This document shows positions 1 through 12,480 of a stretch of 64,000 nucleotides of DNA, piece after piece. Numbering within the stretch: position 1 is the first letter of the stretch; each line of letters begins with the position of its first letter. The notes beneath the pieces were generated by a model that did not search any database, was not told the DNA's origin, and saw only the letters and a list, made by a program, of their open reading frames with translations. The DNA is from Trileptium ribeirensis (lineage: Eukaryota > Nematoda > Enoplea > Enoplida > Thoracostomopsidae), in the NCBI GenBank assembly GCA_030248225.1, contig JASANE010018708.1:1-64000 (forward strand), read 5' to 3'. The translations under genes and the position numbers were made by a program.

Positions 1-1289
1 GTAAGGAACTAGTCGGTTAATTAAGAAGGCATCACAATTATGTAACTTGATTAATCGGTAGTAATTATTTTAATAATATCAACTCCTTATAAAAAAATTG
101 AGCACAAGAAGTGGCAACAAGATTATTAGGGGCGATAGAATAGTATAACATAGGGCTAGTAATATCTTAAAAACTTCGGCCCTTGGAGTCGAGTGAGTAT
201 ACCAGGGCGAGAATATAGGTGGGACTCGAACACATTCAGTAGTACTACTACGTCGTCTGGCAGCCGTCCGGGGTCGGCGGTGTGGGTAGTACTATTCTTG
301 AAGAGACCGGGCGAGTAAGGGGCGAGGAATCGATTAATCCCTTGAGTGGCCGTTAGATCCCACTTAATATTCTTGGCCAGGCGTACGGGGGGGCCACGGA
401 TTTGCTCATACGAGCAGCCAGCCGGGGCTCGTGTGGAGTAATTAACTTCCAAGTGTACAGTAGTCGACCGCTACCGTACAGTTTTAGTAACGTAGTTCGA
501 CAGCCGCCCGGGGTCGGTTTGTTTAAAATAATTCGCACTATTAGCGTAACTCTAAGGCCTATGTTGAGATAATTATATAATCGCATGGTATACCAGCCGT
601 CCGGGGGTGTGCTGTGTCAACCCACAAGAGCTTAATAAAGTAACAGATAACATAACTCTTAAGTTGCTATAACTTAGGATTAAGGGCTAGGCCAAGTACT
701 CCATAGCTGTAACTTAACCTAAACTTAAAGTACTAAAGAGGGATCATCAAGTATACTTAAAGCAGTGGCCGAAGTGTATAGTTAAGTAAAACGTCAGGCT
801 GTGCTAGTGTCAGACTGTGCAAAAATAGGCTACACTGTGCATAAATTATATACATATATAGTTAGCGTGGTGGAAGTGCTCAAACCACAGATGCTGCGCA
901 CCTGACAAAAGCGTACATGAAATATGGGCCAATCTTTTGCAGTTGGAGGTGGTGTAAATTTTGTGTGGCTATGTAATTAAATTTCTTTATTGTGTAAAAA
1001 TTCACGGAATTATCGAGCCAAAAATGTTAATCTGGACCCAGGGTCTGTTTTGAAAAAACCCTGGTTGAGGTATGGTTCCTCGACCCAAAATTCGAAAATT
1101 TGTTCTGGCGTCCTGGGCGGCTGAAAAGTTTTACTTCGGGGTTGGCAAACTCATTACTGGTATTTGATTTGCACTCCGATCCATGGTTGTATGGGTACGA
1201 AGGTATGGCGCCCGCCATGGTTTATCAACCAAAAATTCCTAATTTTACTGTTACGTCCTGGGAGGCTGATAGCTTGCACTAGGGGGTTT
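1..1289. other. Intergenic, AT-rich with a GC-richer block
   Basis: No gene is supported. Bases about 190-620 are GC-richer than the flanks and carry the motif cagccgyccgggg three times, near 259, 500 and 594. Short minus-strand ORFs overlap here but show no family signature and are interrupted. The remainder is AT-rich and looks unique. Confidence 0.5.
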
Positions 1290-1745
1290 TGGGGCATGAG
1301 AACTTATTGCCGGCTGGGCTCTCCATTCGCTGAAAACTTTGTAAGGAGGCATGAACCAGGATGCCCCGTGGTTCCGATCCGGGGCGCCCCATTTTGCCAG
1401 GATGATTTTGGTCAAAAAGTTTAAAAATTGTGTCAGAAACACTGTGAAATCGCTCTGATGGATAGAAAAAGTGATTTTCAACCAAATTATGACAAAATTT
1501 ACGAAATTTTTGGCTTCAGAACGGAATTTTAGTATATACAAATTTCGATCAAATTTTATGTATTTTGGACCGATTGGAAACAAAAAAATGTCCAAAAGGT
1601 GGTGAACCTCGAAGAGCCCAAAATTTTACCAGTGGGCATGAACCGGGAGGCACCTGTTCGGCACCAGGGGAACCGAAAAATGCCAGAGGGCATCCGCGCA
1701 TCCCCCACCCAATTTGGAGTTCCCAATGCCTGTGTTAGTATTGTT
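1290..1745 (-). repeat. Dispersed repeat A, copy 1
   Basis: The reverse complement of this stretch aligns over its whole length with 11456-11845. Shared landmarks, in order, are ggcatttttc / ggcattttca, a ttggcaaaattttgggctc-like block, gtttccaatcggtccaaa / gtttcctatcggtccaaa, gaagccaaaaatttcg, tgtttctgacac, and agcccagccg at the end. The copies are diverged (many substitutions and small indels), so this is an old, probably non-autonomous element. No coding sequence and no clear terminal repeats were found. The boundaries are those of the shared homology. Confidence 0.75.
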
Positions 1746-2963
1746 CTAACTTGTCCGGTCTTGTGCGATATCCACATATAGCATATCGACGTATGGTATC
1801 GAGAGCTGATTGGCTGTGCACCCAAAAAGCGTAGGTGTACTTATGCTTTACTACGTTCTGCAATCAATATAGAGTTACTAGTATTATAACGGATATGTTA
1901 ACGCTTGGGGTCAGTGATTTAAGACAAATTTGTTTATTTTTATTCTAAACCCAAATTAGCAGTCTTGCGTAGAAATTGCTTGTGTAAATTTTAGTCGAAA
2001 CCTAGGGCTAGATATAAGATATGAGATCACACTTATCAAAAAGCAGTGATTTGTTTGATTTATTGCGTGTACATTAGCCAGTGCATCTAACATTAACTAT
2101 AATTTGGCACAGAGCCTCTATTACCAGGTTAACTTCTTATATGTAGAAAAAATTGTATATCTATATCACCACTTATACTGTTAAACTCATATTGTGAACT
2201 TTTTTACAATTTAGAGCTCTGAAGCTTATTACAAACATTCAGTTTTTTATTCATTCATCAATAATTATAATATAATTTAATCGTTTCTACTATAATTATT
2301 GTTTATAGTGACGAGTCATAAACCAATTCCAGCGACGACTAATTATTTGAAGTTATCATGGAATTCGTCGGATCATACATTCTTTTCTTTATTGCTGGTG
2401 TCATTGTTATCACTGGCTTCTGTGCGCTTGTGTTTTCGATTAACTATCTTATTTATCCTGGCAAGTTTTATTACATATATCCTCGTTCTAGGAGTATACT
2501 AATAAATAGAATACTTAAATGTTCAAAACATAGGCCCAACTGCACTTGAGAGGGTAAAATTCAGTGAAGTGGCCCACCATCTTTTCAGCTATAGCCCGCA
2601 TTGTCTCTGGACCCCCTATCATCTCTCACCCCCAAAACCGATCTTTTCTAGATCAGGGTCACCCCTTTTCAGCAATATCTTCTGAAATGCTGTCTAACAT
2701 TCTTTTATTTATTTGGCTTTTATGTCGTTTAGGGGCTTCTGTGGCAAAAATTTTACCCAAAGTTTGGCTTAATATTCTCTGCCCTCTTTCCCCCAGGGTC
2801 AGCTTTTTCTTCTCTTTCCGATAGAACATGATTAGAGCTCCTATCTAAAAATGAGATAACGTTGATAGTTTCAGATTTTAAAGTGACTTAGCTCTTGGGA
2901 TTAGTGGGAACAATAGCTTAGTAGGAATCCGGGTGCGAAACGCCCGGGAATCTTACTGGGGGT
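1746..2963. other. Intergenic, no gene supported
   Basis: AT-rich sequence. A 63-codon open frame at 2358-2549 (+) with a hydrophobic first half is the only ORF of note. It has no recognisable family and no context, so it is not called as a gene. Confidence 0.4.
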
Positions 2964-2985
2964 TCGGGGGGCGCAAGCCCCCCGA
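2964..2985. repeat. Perfect GC hairpin with GCAA loop
   Basis: tcggggggc (2964-2972), gcaa (2973-2976) and gccccccga (2977-2985) form a perfect 9-bp stem closed by a GNRA-type tetraloop. A second GC-rich imperfect palindrome lies just upstream (2928-2949). Both stand out in AT-rich surroundings. Such GC hairpins often mark ends or subterminal parts of transposons, but no element could be delimited around this one. Confidence 0.7.
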
Positions 2986-4400
2986 GGTCTTGTGATAACA
3001 GAAAAAATTAATGTATATACAACAAAGTTAGTTAGTTAGTTAATTATGCAAAATATACTTAGAAAATAAGTTATGGATTAAACATAGCGAGTGAGTTAAA
3101 AGGGTCTTACCCTTTATATTGACAAGCTGCATTTAGATGTGGTACACATCCGTGACTTGTGAGAAGAATGTGCCTTGAAGGTTATTGTTAAAACGCTGTT
3201 GCCAGGCATACTTTATGAGATAGCGATCAAAGAGATCTGGCTTGACGCCACCCCGCTGACGAAAGAACAGCTTAAGGCGACCCCACATTCAAGCATCTTG
3301 CTCTGCTTACTAAATATACATACCGACAAATCGAAGATTCGTTAAAATAAAACATCAAAGGCTCCCGATGTTTCAACAGGAAATCATAGAGATTATGTAC
3401 GTGTTGCGGTGAAATTCCGCTTCACAGTTGCGAAGCCAGAAATGTTGAAATAAAAAATACAAATATAGCCACGTTATAGGGGCAGCCGACCAGTACGTGT
3501 AGCGGTTATTATATATATATATGTGAACACAACAGTTAGATTAAATCATACTACATATGAATATCTGCAACAACCATCAACCTATTGATGAGTTATGTTT
3601 GATAATTTGCACAATTAAGTACTCGAGTAAATTGGGCTCGCTTGCCACGTTTTTCAAATGAAACGAACAATTTCTTAATTGCGGTTAGTGAAACTAGGTA
3701 TTCTTATTGCACACTGCAGCGTCACGTATTGATAATGACACGTGTAGTGCAGTGGTATTGTTAAAATAACGTATTGGAGTCAACACTTTTAACGATATAT
3801 AACACTTTAGAGCTTTGTCGAACATAAAACGAAATAATGTAACATTTTCAAAAATAATCACTTTTATGGAGGTGTTGTTACACTTTAAAATGTGGCTTTT
3901 CGTTAGCCAGATTCGCAATAATTCTGGCACAGTAAAACGCTATTCTCTAGATTCATTTGTTCAGTTAGTGTATGCATATCTGCTTCCTTATTTGTATTTA
4001 AGGACCAGTGTGGTGGGCAGGTTTGATTATCGCATTATTTTTGGCTGGAATGTTGGGTGCTATACTGGCGTGGTGTGTTCAGAGTCAACGGCAAGAGGTA
4101 AGTGGTCTTCAATACTGCTGTTTGTACGCCTTTCTAAAACAACGAGCAATAAATTTCACACAATAGATCCGTTGTGGATTGTGCAATGTAGTAACATTTG
4201 ATACGTAATAGGTAAATAGATTTTATCTTTTGAGCTTTATATCGTTGCTACAATGTTGGTTAGGTGAGTGAATTATATTTTAAAATGTACTGATTGCACA
4301 TATGTATATATATACCCTAAGCGCACTATCGCGCAATATAATATTACTGTGGTTCTATCAGTTCTTCAATTGCGCATACTTTGCACATAAGCTTTTGATG
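2986..4400. other. Intergenic, no gene supported
   Basis: AT-rich DNA with a short TA tract near 3510-3521. An open frame at 3815-4201 (+, 128 codons) has no recognisable motif and a low-complexity hydrophobic composition. It is not called. Confidence 0.4.
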
Positions 4401-4458
4401 CATGTAATTATGCACACATGACCTTCAAGCATGTAATCGCACACACATGACCTTCAAG
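4401..4458. repeat. Two direct 29-bp repeats
   Basis: catgtaatt... at 4401-4429 is followed head-to-tail by a second copy at 4430-4458. Both end in cacatgaccttcaag. About four mismatches fall in the middle. This is a small local duplication. Confidence 0.8.
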
Positions 4459-5039
4459 CACTTATATAATTACGCTTTGCAGAAAAAAGATACTTTATTG
4501 ACTATCTCTAAGTTATAGAGCTGTCGGTGTGTTCAGACGAATTCATATGCTCCACAACTATACGTTTATACCGGTAATTTTGCGTGTGCATGTTTAATTT
4601 TATTACCAGATCGCGGAGTTTGAGCGATTTTAGCTATATATATCACTTTAGTTTTATATAGTAGTGAAACGAGCGTAATGTAGACTTCTCAGTGGCCTGA
4701 GTCGTAAATTTCGACGGCGTCAATTTCGGGTTTTTTGGCGGCACGCGCAACTCAGCTTCGGCTGGGTGGGTTGACTCACCCAATAACTGTTTTGACACAT
4801 TAAAATATTTATTTCTGTATTAATTTAGACGCGAAATCTTATTCCAACAGCGTTTGGCTGTAAACGTGGTCATACTGGTTCGGGTCGAGTTAAAAACGTG
4901 TCTGCCAAAACACGTTAAGGGTTGTATCAAATCTCGGCAGATATCTTACCCAAAATCAGTCTGACTTTGTAGAGAACGAAACGTTTTGTGGTGCTATATA
5001 ATGCTAGGATGCAGTATCTGGGTCAAAAGAGGGTATTTA

Positions 5040-5530
5040 AATGGACTCATAAGTATCACGGCAGTATCCCCTCAACTGCTCGAGCTGAATGGGCGCTATT
5101 GGTGTTATCTTGTAGAGCAATTCACTATGTATGTATCTTATCTTAGTATGTTCCTGTTGTCATTGTGTACACTGCAGGAATGTATCAAAGCTTGGTTTTC
5201 AATGGCCCATGGTATCCAAAATACACGAAAACTGCAATATGTCTGCAACCTCTCGAGCTATAAGGGTTTCACTGATTTTATTTTGTAGGTATAATCTATA
5301 TAATTATAGGTAGTTAATTCCTGTTGTCATTATTTAAGCTGCAGGGTTAAGTTAATATGGGGATTAAATGGACTCATGCCGCTCAAAATATATACGATGA
5401 AACGGTAGTATCTCCGCAGCAGCTCGAGCCATAGGCTTTCGTCTCATCTTGTATATTTGCCCTCTATTTAGCTGCACATTGTGAGTTCCTAAATACGCAG
5501 TAACCGAGTATATCTCCTTAACGAGCTAAG
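5040..5530. repeat. Degenerate tandem repeat, about 165-bp unit
   Basis: Three successive stretches beginning near 5042, 5206 and 5366 share ordered landmarks: atggactcat or an equivalent, gcagtatc / gcaatatg / gtagtatc, ctcgagc, and tttcrtctcat / tttcactgat followed by ttgta. Divergence is high, so this is an old minisatellite-like array. No gene is present. Confidence 0.4.
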
Positions 5531-6169
5531 CAAGATGGTTGATATTTAGCTCATTTTGTAAGTAGATGCTTAAGCTGTACACAGTAACATGGCAGATACA
5601 GCACTTTTACGCATAGTTTGTTTATTCGTGCAATGGCTCTATGAACTCAACTACTGCGTTTTTATAGAGTTGTTGTAATCGGCAAATAATGAGGTGCGTC
5701 ACGGATTTAATCCTTTTTAAATTCGAAAATTATATTACGATTCGCGTAGGATGAATGTGGTCCGGGCCCCAAATGTTGAGGAGTAGCCCAAAGCCCGGCT
5801 CTGATTAGAAGCTTTGTAGGCCCAGCCCGAAGTAGCTGACATGTTTAAAATATATTAGTAATTCCATAACATTACCTAAGATATTTTCCTAAAATCCTAA
5901 ATACTGAACTGTTATTGTGTCTGTTTTTTGTTGTATTTAACTGTTGTCGTTTTTTCACATTAAAGGCGGTTTTAAATTATACGTACAATGATACTTACAT
6001 ATATACCACAATATATAATTTCAAAACTGAAATTATATACATGAATATTATTGTATTTCTATTTATCCTGGCTCAACAAATTTTTATGTAGACCCGCAAA
6101 CATTTAGCTCAACCTCAAGTCCCACCAAAATCCAATTTTGAAAATTATCTCCTGAAAATTTATAAGTCA
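5531..6169. other. Intergenic, no gene supported
   Basis: AT-rich DNA. A short GC-richer patch at about 5759-5835 has repeated gccc words. Nothing coding is seen. Confidence 0.4.
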
Positions 6170-6177
6170 GAATACAG

Positions 6178-7205
6178 CAGTGAATAACCTGAACCGAAAT
6201 TTAGCGGAACCGTCCATTTTAACCGCATCCGGAACCGAAACATGGTCTTGGAAACTTATATATAGTAATAGTAAATCGGATGATGGAAGAAATGAAGGTC
6301 CAGTGGATTTAAAATGTATTAAAAATAAGTTTTACATTAACTTAATGTATTGCGATGGCATTATTACCTCTCTGAAACTTAGAAGAGACTAAGGAAACTA
6401 ATAATATTTATTTATCGATCAATGTTTGTTTTTGGACCTCCAGAGCAAAAAATGTCTTTCATTATACAGCCTTGCATAAATTGCGTCAAACTGTATGTGC
6501 TTGTAACTAAACATGCTTGCATGGAGCGTAGACTAAACACTTTTGCTATGCCTCCAATCGTGTCCCCTCACTACACATACGTTTGTTACGTGTTATTCTG
6601 TACGCAACTTGAAATCATTGGTTTATGTGGTTCTAAAACAAAATAAAGGTAGGTAACTATAATTTTCTGATCAGTTGTCATAATTGTATAGGCTACCCTT
6701 GGGCAACCAGTGCCCGTAAACTTCAATACTTCAATGTAAACTAATTTACAAAGTTCACAATCGCACTGGCTGGTTCTTGACGCAATTTATTTTAGCCAAG
6801 CTTACATCTAAGTACTTCTAAATAATCCAAACTCTGTTACTGGATTCTAACACATCCCGCATATTTCTGAATGTGTAAAATAGTTGCTACAAGCATCGAG
6901 GTGGCTTTGTTTTGTTAACAAACTCCTGCAGTGTTAAGATAAAAAATTCGTACTGAAATTACGTGTCCTACTTACGTTTCACACGACAATTTGCTGAATT
7001 AATCTTTTCTTTTGTTTGTTTGTATGGAAACTTGATCATTGTATATATTACATACCTATGTTTGGGTCACATATGAAGCTAAACTGTGGAAAATTTCAAA
7101 TAAAATTTTTAAAGCGGAATTCCAGTTCCGGTACGGGTTTTGCCTTTTGCCGGAACCAAATCTGGAACACGAATTTTGCCGGAGCCGTAAACCGGTTACT
7201 CCCTG
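6178..7205 (+). mobile_element. hAT-like non-autonomous element, copy 1
   Basis: The element starts cagtgaataac and ends gttactccctg, an imperfect terminal inverted repeat. It is flanked by a perfect 8-bp direct repeat, gaatacag, at 6170-6177 and 7206-7213. An 8-bp duplication with CAG...CTG termini is the hallmark of the hAT superfamily. A second copy in inverse orientation lies at 13783-14882 and aligns along the whole element. Shared blocks include cagtggattta, aacttaatgtattgcg, gcgtcaaactg and a ccggaattc / ccggttccgg-rich terminal part. No transposase ORF is present, so it must have been mobilised in trans. The internal sequence near both ends is dominated by ggaacc / ggttcc words. Confidence 0.85.
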
Positions 7206-7213
7206 GAATACAG

Positions 7214-8204
7214 CTATACACATTAGAATGTTCACATTAGATATGCATATATTTAAACAAAAGTTTTAATACTTTCCTCTTTAAAAATAGATAACTGAAA
7301 TGCAAAAGTACTGTTAGTAGTAGATAAACAGACAACATTCAACCAACAGATGACCTAGCCGCAGCACTTCGTGAAAGGTTACGTACGACATTAAAGTGAA
7401 AACTTTGTATTGTTTTGATCAAAGTATAACACTACATTTACTAAGACATGTGGGGTTTAGACAGATTTCTTTTGCGCGCGCCGATACATGTGTAACATTG
7501 TGCTCATCATTGAAGGAAGGTTTTGGAATTTCCATTTCTTTGTGAAAAATGATACCAAGCAGATTTTTGATACAGATTTTATTTAACGGCGACGGTAATA
7601 ATTGAAAATCAAAATTATCTGGCAACTATTGAAACGTGTGATTAGTGCGGTGCATAACACTTATTTCCTATTCATTGCTCAAAGCCCAGTGGGAGCTAGC
7701 TATAACAGCACCAATAAATTGTGATTTTTCGACACGTATTAGAATGTAGTTAGTTGTACATCTAGCTTTGGCGATTACGGTGACCATTTCCTATTCTCAT
7801 TATGACAAAACCGACCCGAAGTGGGGACTTTTTGGATTTATCGCTTAGGTCACAAACATTATGAAACATTTTGAGCTATTGGTCGAAATTTGAAAATATC
7901 TTAAAAAGTGAACTTTAAAAATTTTGACAAAATAGTTATTTATAGCGTAGTTTTGCCGGAGAAGCGCTTAAAACTTTAGTAACAATTGGAGATAGTTGGA
8001 AAAATGAGAAAAAAATTGTTCTAAATTAAGGGGCATATTTATCAAAAATATAGGAAATTAAGCTGTACCCCGTTACCATACCCCGCCAAGCTACCGGAAC
8101 TATCTATCCTCCTAAGCAGACATACCATGGACACCTATGGTTTATAAGATTATTGGAACAGACCGAGCGAAGCGAGCGGGTTTTCCACTGAGGGCGCAAG
8201 AGGA
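7214..8204. other. Intergenic, no gene supported
   Basis: AT-rich. The word gagcgaagcgagc near 8165 is a short palindromic motif that recurs in related form near 23848 and at the ends of family B copies, suggesting a repeat edge. No coding signature is seen. Confidence 0.4.
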
Positions 8205-8335
8205 ATAATCGTGAAAATTTCCTATCTGTCGGGATCACTCATAACTGATTTTCGATGGACAAATTTCGACAAAATTTTTTTATTCGATAGCAAAAATGAT
8301 GACAATGTGCCCTTTAGTTGAACGGGAACAGCTCT
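8205..8335 (+). repeat. Dispersed repeat C, copy 1
   Basis: Aligns directly with 17921-18045. Shared words include gtgaaaatttc, ttttcggatgga-like, atttcgacaaa, ttcgata-gaaaa-tgatg and atgcc-tttagtt-aacg. It abuts the 5' part of the non-LTR relic that follows. Non-coding, of unknown type. Confidence 0.65.
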
Positions 8336-8339
8336 GAGC

Positions 8340-11335
8340 TGTGCCAGGTGCTTTGCCTCCCATTCTGGCGTTGCGGTGCGGCCGAAGAAGCACAAAGCCC
8401 GGGGAAGAGGACGGCGATTTCGACGTAAGAAGAAACCGACCCAACCTCCCTACGGACGGCAGAGCGGTCCAGGCCCGGCCAAATCTAGACACCTCCTTAA
8501 ACAACATCACGGCGAGGGCCCCTCGTGGGCCCGTCCTGAATTATTAGTGGGTGTAGCGTCAGGCACTCCCTACGCCTGGTGCCGATCCAATGAATAAACA
8601 TACATCCTCACCCCGGCCTCCAACGGAGAGGTTTCCGACGAGGAGGGAAGGACGATAAGAAAAGGAGACGACGAATATAGGGACGATATGCCAGAAGGAT
8701 CGAGAAACATGTTGTACCTGCTGGAAAACGACCTTCACCGAGACAGAAATGGACACTGAAAGTCGTGACATGGAACCTATAACGTATTTCGTTGAGAGAA
8801 AACAACAGAATCCGGGTCCGTCGGGCAGCGGAGTTCGCACAAGGCAATAACTGGCAAATTGTGTTTTTTTGGAAACCTGCTCTGAACAGGAGGGAGTGCT
8901 GTGGATGGAACACGGTGACAGACTGCCATCATCCATTCAGGGCAAACGGGCATCCTGCTACGATGTGAATCCATAAAATGGATAGACGAAAGCCAACGGA
9001 AGTTTCATTTGGCTAGAACCACAACTGCAGTGATAGACGGCTGCCACCTGGTATTTCAACCTTTGTGCTCCGTCCCAGGAAAGAAATAATTGGCCGTGAC
9101 CACAACAGTCAGATTGCACGTCAGTCTCAAGCAGGCGAAACCAGTGTAATTTACTGAATGTCAACCACCCAACGCCGCAGGAGAGGACCTGTCAAAGGAG
9201 GCACCGCAAACAACCTGGTGTATGCCAACAGTTTCGTCGCACATCAACATCGCGGGACGTGGTTCAGCAGAATCTGGCGACGATGGACGAATTAGATGGC
9301 TTTATAGTCAAACAATATCAGCGCCACAAGTTAGCAATAAAAATCTCAACGATCAACGAAATGACAATATCCGATCACAAACCGAAAAACTCGACATATT
9401 ATGGAACAAGAGAAAGTGGCGGCGCGGCGACACGGCAGCGGCTCATCCAATTCAAGGGGAGAAATTGAGCAACCCGATTACGCAACACCTTTTCAGGGAA
9501 GAAACAGAGCAGGCAATGGATACTCCCCTCCGGAAAGCAAGAACAGACCCAACAAATTGGAACCTAGTCTCTGATATCGTCTTATCAGTAATCGAGAGGA
9601 TATGTGGCAGGAGAAAGAGAACGGTGACTAATCTATAGACCGTGGGGAGAAAAGGCAAGTTGCGATAAATGCACGGACGAATCACAGAATTGGTGAACCA
9701 GAGAAATGAACTAATGGGGCGCCGTAATCAGCCTCCATAAACGCTAACATAGACGCAGTAAAAACTGCACTCAGGCTAGCACGCCAAGAGAACAGATTCT
9801 GCCTCCGGAAAGGGGAAAAGCAGTGGTGGGAGGACATCATAGCCGGGTGTGCGGCAGCAAGTGCAGCAGATAGAGTCAGGGAATACGTACCGTATCGAGA
9901 GCGGCACCGGCAGAGCCCCGAACACCACCAACATCATAACATCGGATTTCAAACAATATTTTGACACATATCAGCAAAGAGACACGAAGTGGATCCGACA
10001 ACGTTAGCAGCAGAGATTTAAAAGGTAGAAGTAACACCAAACGACGAAATCGATGAGGGCAACAGCACCCTAATCTGATTACCGACAGATGAGGACATCT
10101 ACAAAAAGATGAAAAAGGTGAAAGATTTCGCTACAGGAAAAGACGGCGTACGGATGGGATATATTGCAAAACTCGACGCCGGGGTGCATAAATGGCAAAT
10201 ACTGTAAAGTTCATGTTCAACAACCGAGGTCGCAAATGGGAAAAATCGTTCAAGGTAGGCCAAATTGTACCGCTGTTCAAGAAAGGCTGCAGGATGGACA
10301 TGTACAACTATCGGTGCGTATGTATTTTAGCAGTCAGTAGTCGTATTGTCCCGCGTTATTGCAGCAGACTACAGAAATGGGCGGAGGAGATGAAACTCGT
10401 TGCTGACAATAACAACGGCTTGAAACCTGGAAGATCGACGGTACATGCGACGCGAATCTTAGGCAGAATACAGGAAGATGTCACGGACTGGAAGAAACGT
10501 AGTCGACTGCACGGTACGGAGGACATAGATGCCTCACGCGTATTACCAGCTCGCCTTTTCCACCTCAGAAATCCTAACCCTAGAGTCAGCAAGCCGGAGC
10601 TGTAGGCAGTCCTGAGGAAGTACCGCCTACAAGGAGATTTCCTAAAGACTATCATGGACCTGCACGAGACTACGACATATTGTGGCTGCGGCAAAGATGG
10701 CAACAACGAGGAATGGTATCCAGAGCGGGGAATCCGTTAAGGGTGCCCAACCTCGCCAGTCCTATTCAATATATTCCACCAAGCGATCATGCCGATAGAA
10801 AAAAAGAGAGACAACGGCAACCTAACTCAAGGTCGGAACAACTGGGAATACGGTGGAACTGGGTTCCGAGAAACAACTTTCCTGATACGAGCCTGTAGGA
10901 AAAGCACAACAGCGGCTCAACATCATTTCAACTTTCACTATCCCTCCTCGCGGATGACATCACCATCTATGTCAATCAAGCGTAGCTGAAACACGGAGTA
11001 AAATCGGTAAAGGCAACGATGAAAAAATTCGAAGATCAAAGCAACACGGCAAAGGAAGGGCAATTGGAGTTCGGTACCGGCGTAAGCAACGCAGTCCGGA
11101 TGCTCGGGTGCTGGATGTGCCGCGAAATAGAATTCAAGATTAAAGAGGGCCGGCGGCGTACGGGCCAAAGTCAATCGCCAGTTGACAAAATCCAAACTGA
11201 CAATGAACATATAAGCTTAGGTGGTAGAAGCCTGCGTCGAAAACGCTCTCCTTTACGGCTGCGCTACAAGAACCTGGTACAAGAAAGATCTGAAGGTGAT
11301 TCAGAGGTGGATGGATCGGTGCTATTGAGAGATCT
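8340..11335 (+). mobile_element. Non-LTR retrotransposon relic (endonuclease + RT)
   Basis: A LINE-type element broken by many stops and frameshifts. In changing frames one can read, in order: a basic proline-rich leader (8376-8597); the start of an apurinic-type endonuclease, LKVVTWNL (8756-8779); an endonuclease-end block with INEMTISDHKP (about 9346-9385); and reverse transcriptase pieces. The RT pieces are LFKKGC...YR and KPGRST (10192-10605), GCPTSPVLFNIF (10742-10777) and the catalytic LADDITIY (10947-10970). A C-terminal YGCATRTW-like block lies near 11260. The 3' end is cut off about 11335, where dispersed family B starts. The clade was not determined. It is inactive, since no uninterrupted domain remains. 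Confidence 0.85.
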
Positions 11336-12480
11336 ACAACCTTTTTGTGTGACTACTGTCTGGACTGCTGTGGACCCGAATATGGTTCGTCGAAACTTTG
11401 CCAGAAATAGTGATTTTTAAAATTTCGCCGATTTATTGTTTGGGTTTACCTTGCAATGTTGGGCTCTCAAAATTGAGGGTACGGGGGCCTGGCATTTTCA
11501 AGTACCCCCTGGCCAACGCCGAGTGCCCCCGGTTCGTGCCTTCTGGCAAAATTTTGGGCTCCCCCGGTTCAGCGCCTCTTGGCAATTGTTTGTTTCCTAT
11601 CGGTCCAAAGTGCATAAAATTTGTACTAAAACTCCTTGCTGAAGCCAAAAATTTCGCGAATTTTGTGCAAATTAGCTTCAAAATAACTTTTCCTTTCCAT
11701 CGAAAGCGTTTTGACTGTGTTTCTGACACGATTTAGCCGTTTTTCTTTTTGCAAATGCTCCCTGCCAAAATCGGTGCCCCCGTTTCGAAACCGGGGTCGC
11801 CCATTTCATGCCCTTGGCAAAATGTTCAATGAATAGATAGCCCAGCCGTGGGTGCCTATCGCGTTATCAAGCGCCCTGGATTCGATATGGTCATGCTATC
11901 GAGAGTCCAACTTCAATATATTATACCTTTTCATGCGGTTTCAAGGGTTTTAAGAGTCGACGAGTCAGATTTCCAAAATGTGCGTTTTCATTTGTGTGAT
12001 TTTATATGTGTTGCGTGTAGGACATCAAGAATGGTCTACATGAAGGTTTTTCGGTGTGCTGAATACAGGGATTTGGTTATCTAGAGTGCAGTATGCATAT
12101 TTCATACCTTTTACAGATTTTCAATTTGTTTAGGGTCAATGAACCCGATTTTCAGAATTATTGTATGTTTTCAGTTGTTTGGTTACGTATTTCGTACATG
12201 TCCTCAAAAATTGCCTATATAGGTTTTCCTGTAGGCTGAATACTATAGTTTGTTTATCTAGAGGCCAGCACAAATACTTGATGCGTTGTCAGTAGTTGTG
12301 TTCGATGGGTTTAGGGTCGACAAGGTTTTAGGATTTTCAGTCGGTTAGGGGCTCCGCAAGAGGTTTTATGGTGTTAAACATATATCAAACATAGCCTGTT
12401 GCAGTTGATTAAACAAAATGATAAAAACTAAACCACGCTCGCTCTATTTAACGTTTGCTTGCGAGATACTAGTGTAAGCC
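11336..12480 (+). repeat. Dispersed repeat B, copy 1 (split by repeat A)
   Basis: The left piece 11336-11455 matches 18265-18375 (gctgtggacccgaatat, gttcgtcga, tttgccaga). The right piece 11846-12480 matches 18376-18440 and then 18670-19498. Between the two lies a complete copy of repeat A, so A inserted into B. The right piece contains a degenerate internal tandem repeat of roughly 140-190 bp marked by tatctagag followed by ccag, near 12079 and 12255, with a variant at 11896. The end is marked by cacgctcgctct followed by gcttgcgagatact. Non-coding. Confidence 0.75.
11456..11845 (+). repeat. Dispersed repeat A, copy 2 (nested in B)
   Basis: Aligns with the reverse complement of 1290-1745. 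Internally it repeats a short phrase several times, roughly a run of c's, ggttc, a few bases, then ttggcaaaattttg. A direct comparison with the uninterrupted B copy at about 18370-18380 places the insertion after ttaccttgcaatg and before ggtgcctatcgcg. Confidence 0.75.

Noticed and set aside
190..245. tRNA-like T-arm word gttcgagtccc on the minus strand
   Set aside because: The flanking bases cannot form the 5-bp T stem, and no D or anticodon arm is present.
2358..2549. Small hydrophobic 63-codon ORF (+)
   Set aside because: No family, no context. Hydrophobic frames arise easily from T-rich sequence.
3815..4201. 128-codon ORF (+) with a gtaagt-like site inside
   Set aside because: No recognisable motif. 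The length is within chance for this amount of DNA.
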